A stretch of 27,514 bases of DNA from NCBI GenBank assembly GCA_045601425.1, contig JAZRZP010000021.1:1-27514 (forward strand). The letters are read 5' to 3'. The notes under the pieces were generated by a model. That model saw nothing but the letters and a program-made list of their open reading frames with translations. It searched no databases and had not been told where the DNA came from. Source of the stretch: UBA1219 sp045601425. GTDB lineage: Bacteria > Bacteroidota > Bacteroidia > Bacteroidales > P3. Position 1 is the stretch's first letter; the number at the start of each line of letters is the position of its first letter. This document shows positions 8,792 to 14,617 of this stretch, one piece after another. The translations under genes and the position numbers were made by a program.

Positions 8792-8810
8792 AAAAAAAAA
8801 AACGTTGCAA
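8788..8810 (-). terminator. U-tract terminator of rnpB
   Basis: On the minus strand helix P1 is followed directly by a run of T (plus-strand A-run about 8790-8800). The P1 stem would act as the terminator hairpin. Confidence 0.6.
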
Positions 8811-9184
8811 TCTGTAAGCCGGGTTCTGTCGTTTCCGAAAAAACGTTCCATCATTTATCTAGGGCGGCAGTTGCCTGCCGTCTCAATCAACCTACCCCCC
8901 GGCAACGAGCGAGCCAGCTCTTGACTGCCGGTATATTTGGTCTTTCAACCCATAAGGTTTTCCCTCGGAGCACATCACTGTGCTCCGGCGTGAGCTCTTG
9001 CCTCGCGTTTTCACCCTTACCTGCTCCGGAATGAAACCGTATTACCGCAGGCGGTATCTTTTCTGTGGCACTGTCTGTTGCCCCTCGCGGAGCACCTTCC
9101 TGTTGGGAAGTATGGCGGCTCTGTGTTGCCCGGACTTTCCTCCCGCTGACAAGCAGCCGGCGATGGAACAACTGCAACGTTTCT
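8801..9184 (-). ncRNA. rnpB: RNase P RNA (bacterial type A)
   Basis: This is the catalytic RNA that removes 5' leaders from pre-tRNAs. Read on the minus strand it has the universal 5' P4 segment GGAGGAAAGTCCGGGC (near 9134-9149) and a GCAACACAGAG continuation. It also has the AGGGTGAAAACGCGAGG-like J/P region, and the 3' signature ACAGAACCCGGCTTAC (near 8815-8830). The ends pair: AACGTTGCA at the 5' end (about 9174-9182) with TGCAACGTT at the 3' end (8801-8809) forms helix P1. The RNA is followed at once by a run of about 10-12 U, which would terminate transcription. The length of about 380 nt fits the family. Open frames across this stretch on either strand are not genes. Confidence 0.96.
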
Positions 9185-9190
9185 GGTTTG

Positions 9191-9198
9191 CAAAGATA
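9191..9198 (-). promoter_or_regulatory. Promoter -7 element of rnpB
   Basis: TATCTTTG on the minus strand (plus CAAAGATA, 9191-9198), a perfect TAnnTTTG match about 7 bases before the predicted RNA 5' end. No good TTTG element is visible 19-20 bases further upstream. Confidence 0.7.
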
Positions 9199-9226
9199 CG
9201 TTTTTTTTCAGACATATAATATTTTT

Positions 9227-9256
9227 TTTGCCAAACTAAAAAAAATCGTAATTTTG
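9227..9256 (+). promoter_or_regulatory. Bacteroidetes-type promoter divergent from rnpB
   Basis: TTTG at 9227-9230, 18 bases, then TAATTTTG at 9249-9256. This gives a predicted start near 9262, about 345 bases upstream of the next start codon (9607). It faces away from rnpB, the two -7 elements lying only about 50 bases apart. Confidence 0.65.
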
Positions 9257-9261
9257 CAGAT

Positions 9262-9508
9262 GAGTTCAAACGCTGTATAATTTAAACATAAGTCAATGGG
9301 ATACGGAGCATAAACATTATTTCTACACATCATAGAATAGAAAAAAGGCGAAGTTGCCTGCACTGAATTTTATGAAATCTTTGGCAATTTCAAGAAAAAT
9401 CTCTCAAAGTGAAACGACAACACTTACGCCATTCAGCTGTAATGGGGAGAATTCGGTTGTTGAAGGCCATTGAGAACTTTTGAAAACATAAAAATGCCAG
9501 ACTTTTTT
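9262..9508 (+). ncRNA. Candidate small RNA or structured leader downstream of the divergent promoter
   Basis: Bases 9183-9606 contain no convincing gene. From the promoter at 9227-9256 a transcript would cover several short hairpins: AGGC/GCCT near 9347-9360, and CCATT (9429-9433) with AATGG (9441-9445). A further GGCCATT (9465-9471) could pair either with that AATGG or with AATGCC (9494-9499), just before a T6 run at 9503-9508. The last pairing plus T-run looks like a weak terminator. A 33-codon frame (9372-9473, product beginning MKSLAISRK) is also open but has no support. Whether this is a separate RNA, an attenuating leader of the gene at 9607, or a decayed element cannot be told from one sequence. 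Confidence 0.35.
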
Positions 9509-9606
9509 CATGTGTATATTCCACCTACCACAGTAATTGACAAGTAAAAATCAAAAACAAATTAAAAACCGACGTGCCGATGGGATATAACCGGCGAAAA
9601 ATCAAG

Positions 9607-10044
9607 ATGAAGAAAAAAAAATGTCTATCTCTTTTACTTATCGGCATTTTCTACTTATCCGCAGTATCGTTTGGTATAACACAACAAACATTTGTTGAAA
9701 ACAATGACTCCCGAACTAGTTTTTCATTAAGTGGAACCATTTGGCGTGTTTTTGGACGCGATGATTGTCATTTTACAATTGTTTTCACATCGGAAAACTC
9801 ATTAGAACAAGAAGGATACTATATAGGGGAAGACGGACAAGGGGTTGGAGCATGGATAGCAAAATTCAGTTATAATTTTGATGGGAACATAGGGGAGATT
9901 CGATTAAAAGATGGTGGCAGAAAAGTTGCCAACTTCTATATGACTAAGGACCACAATGGAAATTATAGGACTATGAAGTTAAAAACCTTTGATATGGAAC
10001 CAGGGGATGCTGAAGAGGTTTTCACACTAGTTAAACAGCAATAA
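9607..10044 (+). CDS. Small exported protein of unknown function
   Basis: A 145-residue protein. The ATG at 9607 is preferred over one at 9574 because it gives a standard signal peptide: MKKKKCLSLLLIGIFYLSAVSFG, with basic residues then a hydrophobic core (quoted segment split as MKKKKCLSLLL and IGIFYLSAVSFG). The mature part alternates hydrophobic and polar residues with aromatic and glycine turns (GTIWRVFGRDD, GYYIGEDGQGVGAW), suggesting a small beta-sheet or lipocalin-like fold. I recognise no family motif. The gene is AT-richer than the neighbouring housekeeping genes. The only promoter I see is at 9227-9256, far upstream. The next plus-strand gene is a broken fragment, so it appears to stand alone. 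Confidence 0.7.
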   Translation: MKKKKCLSLLLIGIFYLSAVSFGITQQTFVENNDSRTSFSLSGTIWRVFGRDDCHFTIVFTSENSLEQEGYYIGEDGQGVGAWIAKFSYNFDGNIGEIRLKDGGRKVANFYMTKDHNGNYRTMKLKTFDMEPGDAEEVFTLVKQQ

Positions 10045-10170
10045 TAATACAAAAAAAATAGGCAACCTCTATAAAAACCTGAATTCTTCAGATAAAACGC
10101 AACACTTTCTGTAAAAACAGAAGGAGTGCGTAAGCCAATAAAACTTTTAAGGAGAAGAATCAATGAATAG

Positions 10171-10377
10171 CGATTTTTCATAGATCACGACGCATATAAA
10201 ACCAACCTGCTCGTAATTTTCGCCAACAGCACCGATGACATTACTCAGCCTTGGAACGGGACTTATCAGGGGCAGGACTGCTTCGAAGCCTCGTACGTGT
10301 ATCTCATCAAGTACGGTTTCCAGTACAATCCGTCGAGAAAGCTCGAAAAAGTCGGCAGCATTCTCCTTCTCTGGTAA
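10171..10377 (+). pseudogene. Fragment of a type IX secretion C-terminal domain (CHU_C / gliding-motility type)
   Basis: An open stretch of about 68 codons ends in TAA at 10375-10377 and has no start codon in frame. Its product contains WNGTYQGQDC, SYVYLIKYGF and, after a lysine-rich turn, KVGSILLLW. This is the order seen in the CHU_C (type B) sorting domain at the C-terminus of large type IX-secreted proteins: W-[DN]-G-T-Y-x-G, then Y-V-Y-x-I, then K-x-G-x-x-x-L. The usual YNRWG strand upstream is degraded. An AAGGAG followed by ATG (10163) opens in a different frame and stops after six codons; one additional base in the T5 run at 10174-10178 would join the two. Most likely a relic of a deleted large gene. 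The rest of the gap 10045-10456 shows only short hairpins (10079-10091, 10103-10128). Confidence 0.6.
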
Positions 10378-10392
10378 TTCTGGGAGACCGTG

Positions 10393-10427
10393 AAACAAAA
10401 ATGCCGCCGGAAAACAATTCCAGCGGC
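10393..10427 (-). terminator. Terminator for the minus-strand two-TM protein genes
   Basis: An imperfect stem, 10402-10411 with 10418-10427 (GCCGC/GCGGC plus GGAA/TTCC, one mismatch), is followed on the minus strand by ATTTTTGTTT. It lies 30 bases past the stop codon at 10457. Confidence 0.65.
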
Positions 10428-10456
10428 AACGGACTTCAGATGAAATCAGGGAACTG

Positions 10457-10993
10457 TCATTTGGCATTCAGAAAATTGCGAACGAAAGCGACTTGATCTC
10501 CGAAAACGAATACCGGTTCCGAAACAGGACTGAAGCTGCACATCGAGTACAAATTCAGCTGCAGCACGGCAGCCTGATCATCCTTGGAAATAAGAATTTC
10601 CAGCATGAGCATTGTGCTGACTTCCTTCTTTATCTGCTGAAGTCCGGCAAAATTTCCCGAAGCGAGCATTTCCTCGAGATGCTGTCTGTCTGAAAGATTG
10701 ACGTAAACTTTCTTCGATTTCATTTTGCTCTTTGTGGGGGCATAAATCAGCCTTCCTGAATTCTTGTCCATCGCCACAAGCAAACAGGTCAAGCCTATGA
10801 TGGCAACGACAAATCCCAGAACCAGAATGGTCATGTTCAAGACATCGCCGAGGTTGGTTTTTATTCCCAATATTATGGCACAAATGCCTGCGAACAGTAC
10901 GACAAGCGCCGCAAACGGCGAATATCTCTTTCTTATTATTTTCTTCTCGGGCATTGTTTTTACATAATCTGCTATTTTTACAAAATTTTCCAT
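10457..10993 (-). CDS. Two-TM membrane protein of unknown function
   Basis: A 178-residue protein with a basic N-terminus (EKKIIRKRY) and two hydrophobic segments at about residues 26-44 and 51-74. These are followed by a soluble C-terminal domain of about 100 residues containing charged KSKMKSKKVYVNL and a helical HLEEMLASGNFAGLQQIKKE stretch (split HLEEMLASG and GLQQIKKE). The C-terminal half ends with alternating hydrophobic strands (EPVFVFGDQVAFVRNF). I recognise no family. It probably lies in the inner membrane with both ends in the cytoplasm. It follows, 34 bases downstream, another minus-strand protein of the same architecture, so the two may form one operon and one complex. The hairpin at 10393-10427 closes the unit. 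Confidence 0.75.
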   Translation of the reverse strand: MENFVKIADYVKTMPEKKIIRKRYSPFAALVVLFAGICAIILGIKTNLGDVLNMTILVLGFVVAIIGLTCLLVAMDKNSGRLIYAPTKSKMKSKKVYVNLSDRQHLEEMLASGNFAGLQQIKKEVSTMLMLEILISKDDQAAVLQLNLYSMCSFSPVSEPVFVFGDQVAFVRNFLNAK

Positions 10994-11027
10994 TGTCTTA
11001 AAGTTTTAAATTAAACGAAAAAAATCA

Positions 11028-11534
11028 TTATCTCTCTACTTTCACGATTTCGGATACGGGGACATTCTTGCCGTCTTCGTTTTTGAGAATCTGCATGTAG
11101 AATATCTTTTCATCTTTGTCAGAATAACGTACCAGAGTATAATCGGGGGCTGCACTCCGCTTTACTTTGTCCATCGCGTCGATATCCTTGTTTTCAAAAG
11201 TCTTCATAAGCTCATCGCGTTCATTTTCAGCATAAAAGAAGCTCTCCCTTTCAAGCAGTTTGCGTACCGGTCTGCAATACGGCGTACAGCAGTCGCCGAC
11301 AAGATAGTACATCACCATCGTAAGCAGTCCGAATACACCTATTACCAACATCCCCGTGAAAAGCGAGGATATCCCGGCACCTGCATCGGGAAACGTCCTG
11401 CTCAGAAAGAAACCGCCAGCTCCGATTGGAACACATATCCATGCCCACAGAATAGATTTCGGACGTTTGCTTATTTCGGGTAATTCATATATTGCATTGT
11501 CTATGTTTTTTGTCTGTTTTGTATTTTTTTCCAT
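11028..11534 (-). CDS. Two-TM membrane protein of unknown function, architecture like its neighbour
   Basis: A 168-residue protein with a polar N-terminus, hydrophobic segments at about residues 28-46 and 56-79, a short cysteine-rich turn (DCCTPYC, about 81-87) and a charged soluble C-terminal domain of about 80 residues. The soluble part contains a helix (ERDELMKTFENK) and then YTLVRYSDKDEKIFYMQILK and a closing strand VSEIVKVER. No family recognised. It precedes the gene at 10457-10993 on the same strand with a 34-base gap, and both share the order basic tail, TM hairpin, soluble domain of similar length. That suggests a paired membrane module or distant paralogues. No clear TAnnTTTG element is visible upstream, so its promoter is unassigned. 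Confidence 0.75.
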   Translation of the reverse strand: MEKNTKQTKNIDNAIYELPEISKRPKSILWAWICVPIGAGGFFLSRTFPDAGAGISSLFTGMLVIGVFGLLTMVMYYLVGDCCTPYCRPVRKLLERESFFYAENERDELMKTFENKDIDAMDKVKRSAAPDYTLVRYSDKDEKIFYMQILKNEDGKNVPVSEIVKVER

Positions 11535-11612
11535 TTTCAGTGTTTGTTATATAAAATTCAACATATTGATTTCCAAAAGGTTACTCTTTTTTTTTGAGAC
11601 CTGCAGAAATTC

Positions 11613-11662
11613 AAAAAAGACCATCGGGACTTTTCAAAGCCCGACACTGCAAGATTCTTGCA
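11613..11662 (-). terminator. Possible terminator after the small exported protein gene
   Basis: On the minus strand, past the stop at 11684, come a perfect inverted repeat TGCAAGA-T-TCTTGCA (11648-11662), then an imperfect GGG/CCC stem (about 11624-11643), then TCTTTTTT (11613-11620). It lies in the 149-base gap before the next minus-strand gene, which otherwise holds nothing I recognise. Confidence 0.4.
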
Positions 11663-11683
11663 ACCGTAAAAAATGGAAAAAAA

Positions 11684-12085
11684 TCAGAGGCGGAGCCTGT
11701 ACAAAAAATACAGGTAGTAGTCTATGGCCCGTTCCGGAAGAGGTACTTTCTGGAAAAACCGGCAGCAACAGGCCTTGCTTCCGAAGCCTCCGGCACACGT
11801 CAATGTCGAATTCTGCTGGGGATGGGAGTTCCACGAATTTCCCGAATAGCTTCTTCCTGCAATTCTTCCCGAAGAAGACGGTGCCGCAATGCTGACTTCG
11901 ACCGGAACGATGAAGAGATGTTGTATTTCTACGCTTTCTGGCGAGGTGTCACCGATAAGCGTATCGGCATTTTTTTCGACGAAAGCAGGCGACACGCCGG
12001 CCACGGCTTGGAATTTCAGCGAAAATCCCAAGACGAAAATCACCGTCAGAAGCAATGCTTTCAACCTCATATTATTATGAATCAA
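11684..12085 (-). CDS. Small exported protein of unknown function
   Basis: A 133-residue protein, or 128 if the ATG at 12070 is used. The latter places MRLKALLLTVIFVLGFSL directly at the N-terminus as a typical signal peptide with cleavage near AVAG. The mature part is about 100 residues with a serine-rich middle (APSSSGRIAGRSYSG), a cysteine cluster (KACCCRF) and an aromatic, basic end (RAIDYYLYFLYRLRL). No family recognised. A promoter (CTTG, 18 bases, TAACTTTG at 12122-12151) lies correctly upstream on the minus strand, which supports this strand over the overlapping plus-strand frames. It is divergent from the large exported protein gene at 12202. Confidence 0.6.
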   Translation of the reverse strand: MIHNNMRLKALLLTVIFVLGFSLKFQAVAGVSPAFVEKNADTLIGDTSPESVEIQHLFIVPVEVSIAAPSSSGRIAGRSYSGNSWNSHPQQNSTLTCAGGFGSKACCCRFFQKVPLPERAIDYYLYFLYRLRL

Positions 12086-12121
12086 TTACTTATATCTACA
12101 ACACATATATACCGTATCTTG

Positions 12122-12151
12122 CAAAGTTACTGTTTTTTTTCATAATGCAAG
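12122..12151 (-). promoter_or_regulatory. Promoter for the small exported protein gene
   Basis: On the minus strand CTTG (plus 12148-12151), 18 bases, then TAACTTTG (plus 12122-12129). The expected start near 12116 leaves a leader of about 30-45 bases. Confidence 0.6.
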
Positions 12152-12201
12152 AAAAAAAATACAATTTCTTGTTTTTTTTACGTTATTTCCTTTCAAAAAA
12201 C

Positions 12202-14511
12202 ATGAGACAATCACCGGGACAACATAGCGGCATTTTCCTTGCCATGACAATGCTAATCATTGTTTGTGCGGCTTTGCCGCCATGGCCGGACGCCGCATGC
12301 CAGAACCTGCGAAAAAGCCCTCCGAAAGCTGTCGTCGGTGAATATATTCCGCGGCAGGACATTCCTGTAGAACGAACAATGGCTTTTGCCGAAAGCGACA
12401 GAATATACAGACAATTCCGCAGCAAATACCGCTTCCAGTACCAGACAATTGCGTCAAAATCCTTCGCCGACAGCAGCCGCATGCTCATCATTTCCGAGCC
12501 GGCTCCGTTTTTCAGAACCGACACCATAGGAAAAATTTTCCGCAACCTGAACCATTGCATGAAAATAATGAGGCACAAAGTAGGATACGACGGGCACATC
12601 ACCGACATTATAGTTACTTTTGCCAACGTTACCGACGACAATATCGCCAAACGCTTGCCGGTGCTCGCCAAAGCACTTTACCTTTCCGACTACAAGCCCT
12701 TCACCGAAAATCTGGACAATTTGCAGGAACGGAAATATTTTTCCGAAAAGAACATCGATTACCGCATAAGTCTGGAAGAATTCAACGACTGGTTTCTGGT
12801 TGAAAAGGAAACTTTCATAAGCAACCGCAACCCCGACAGAAGCCTCACTGTCAGGAATCTGCTTTCACAGAAAGCGAGAGGTGTTTTTTTCAGCAAGGAA
12901 CCCGGTTTCGTGGCATGGGCACTGCCCAAAAACGCTGACATAAGGAACTCCATTTCAAATATCCGGCGCTTTGCCCTCGATGCAGACCTCATCCTTGGAG
13001 CCTTTGCCGACAAATCGACACTGGTAATCATAGGCCGTGAACGGGAATCAGCACTGAACACTCTTCCTCCTCTTCAGGTGGAAACCGTAATGCTTCTCGC
13101 TTCAATCTCAAAGAAAGAACTTGCCCAAAGTCTCGACATCAACGACTTCTTGGCCGGGAAACTGCCCGACGGGACAGACTGGTGTCCGACATATCTGAGC
13201 AAGGAACTTGAAAACACCGAATTCGGGCACCTTATGACAATAACCGACATATTGCTGAAAAACTGGTCGGAAAACGGCACTGTAAAAGAATTCGACTACC
13301 GCTATCCTACTCCCGGACACTACCCGTTCGACCGGCCGCTATTCCGAAAGCTCGGGCTTGACGAACTTGTATATAACTGGAACACCGCCGACGTGATGTA
13401 CGCCATCGACACCAAGGGTCTTACCATCTACACCCTCAACCGTACAGGTTCCCTTCCCGTTTCTTATTTCCTTTCTCAGGAAAAAAGTACCTCGGCAGGT
13501 CGGCAGTACGAAGAGCAGGCCTACCAGTATTTCTCGACCCTGGGAAACACCGACCTCGCAAGAGTTGTACAATATGTTGCATTGTACCAATTGTTCATGG
13601 ACAACGGCATACGCTGCCAGAGTTACAGATATTCCGCATTCCCGAAAAACAAGCCCTATCTGCTACTAAAACCAACGAGAGAAGCCCTTTCGATTTTCAA
13701 AAATCTTACAGCCGGAGAGACCGATTACCTTGCAGATTCCGTTTCCAAAAAAGTATTCCGCGAATTTCACAGACCCAAAATCGACGAACAGATTCAAAGG
13801 GAAGAAGCCGTCCGCCACCAGAAAATTGACGGCGACCAGCGCTCAAGGATATACATGCAGGTTAAAAACAACATTGCACAAAACCTGAGAAACAGATTCG
13901 TCGAGAGTCAGAACATGCTGAAAAAACTTTCGCCGAAAGACTTCGAAAAACTGTGCAAAGCCCTCGCCTACCCTCGCGGCGGTGGCATGGACAAGCCGAC
14001 ATACGACCGTCTGCACAACATCAACGACCTTGTACGCAACATAGGCAAGAACAACCTTTCCCTGATAGGAATAGACCTTAAAAGAGTCCGCGACTACTTC
14101 TCGCAAAGCCTGAGCAACTCCGGAGCCCGATATCTCAAGACCCCGTCCCTGATAATGACTTACAACAACATGTACACCACCGGAGGACACAACATTTCGT
14201 CCAAGATAAGCCGTGTGAACCGTATGTCGGGATATAAGGACGACCGCACAGCTGACTCCCCTTCCACTCGCAAAAGTGCGACAGTACCGGATTCCGGACC
14301 GGCAAAAGGCAAGGCGAAAAATCCGACAGTCCCCGACAGAAAGTCTCCCGCCAGAAACAGGGTTCACGATATTGGAAACAAACCTGCCGGCAACGACAGT
14401 AATGCCGAATGCAAATCGGCCGAAAACGGCGATAATGCCACGACCCTCCGCAAACGCTCCGAAGTCGTTTCCAGCGACGTCCGCACTCAGCGCGGATTCC
14501 AGTATTTTTAA
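12202..14511 (+). CDS. Large exported protein of unknown function
   Basis: With the ATG at 12202 the product has 769 residues and begins with a plausible signal peptide (MRQSPGQHSGIF, hydrophobic MTMLIIVCAALPP, cleavage near DAACQ). Longer starts at 12055 and 12145 place odd sequence before it and I prefer the shorter one. The body (about 40-640) is a mixed alpha/beta protein rich in charged residues with no motif I recognise. A TTGGHNISSKISRVNRM segment (about 660) is followed by roughly 100 residues of basic, low-complexity, probably disordered tail rich in K, S, P and N. The protein ends in RTQRGFQYF. It is divergent from the small exported protein gene and lies about 105 bases before mutL. 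A secreted or periplasmic place is likely; function is open. Confidence 0.82.
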   Translation: MRQSPGQHSGIFLAMTMLIIVCAALPPWPDAACQNLRKSPPKAVVGEYIPRQDIPVERTMAFAESDRIYRQFRSKYRFQYQTIASKSFADSSRMLIISEPAPFFRTDTIGKIFRNLNHCMKIMRHKVGYDGHITDIIVTFANVTDDNIAKRLPVLAKALYLSDYKPFTENLDNLQERKYFSEKNIDYRISLEEFNDWFLVEKETFISNRNPDRSLTVRNLLSQKARGVFFSKEPGFVAWALPKNADIRNSISNIRRFALDADLILGAFADKSTLVIIGRERESALNTLPPLQVETVMLLASISKKELAQSLDINDFLAGKLPDGTDWCPTYLSKELENTEFGHLMTITDILLKNWSENGTVKEFDYRYPTPGHYPFDRPLFRKLGLDELVYNWNTADVMYAIDTKGLTIYTLNRTGSLPVSYFLSQEKSTSAGRQYEEQAYQYFSTLGNTDLARVVQYVALYQLFMDNGIRCQSYRYSAFPKNKPYLLLKPTREALSIFKNLTAGETDYLADSVSKKVFREFHRPKIDEQIQREEAVRHQKIDGDQRSRIYMQVKNNIAQNLRNRFVESQNMLKKLSPKDFEKLCKALAYPRGGGMDKPTYDRLHNINDLVRNIGKNNLSLIGIDLKRVRDYFSQSLSNSGARYLKTPSLIMTYNNMYTTGGHNISSKISRVNRMSGYKDDRTADSPSTRKSATVPDSGPAKGKAKNPTVPDRKSPARNRVHDIGNKPAGNDSNAECKSAENGDNATTLRKRSEVVSSDVRTQRGFQYF

Positions 14512-14587
14512 ACCTTTGTTTTTCAGCAATTTGTTTTCTTTGTTGATTTCTATTTGGCAAAATCCCCTTAAAACCGAAAAAAAATCG

Positions 14588-14595
14588 TATCTTTG
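14588..14595 (+). promoter_or_regulatory. Promoter -7 element for mutL
   Basis: TATCTTTG at 14588-14595, a perfect TAnnTTTG match, 22 bases before the mutL ATG. No TTTG lies at the right distance upstream (the nearest, 14553-14556, is 31 bases away), so this is a half-match. Confidence 0.55.
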
Positions 14596-14617
14596 CAGGC
14601 TTAAAAACGAACAAATA

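Noticed and set aside
8887..9280. Several 70-96-codon frames on both strands around 9.0-9.2 kb.
   Set aside because: They lie within or beside RNase P RNA, which accounts for the sequence.
9409..9483. A 24-codon GTG frame (VKRQHLRHSAVMGRIRLLK start) in the leader region.
   Set aside because: Too short and unsupported; it overlaps an equally open alternative frame, so neither can be called.
12115..12122. TATCTTGC as a plus-strand promoter for the large exported protein gene.
   Set aside because: It differs from TAnnTTTG in the last two bases, and the perfect minus-strand element overlaps it; no -33 partner was found.
11356..12145. Plus-strand frames of 179 and 183 codons.
   Set aside because: They oppose minus-strand genes that have TM or signal segments and, in one case, a promoter; the plus products show no start signal or domain.
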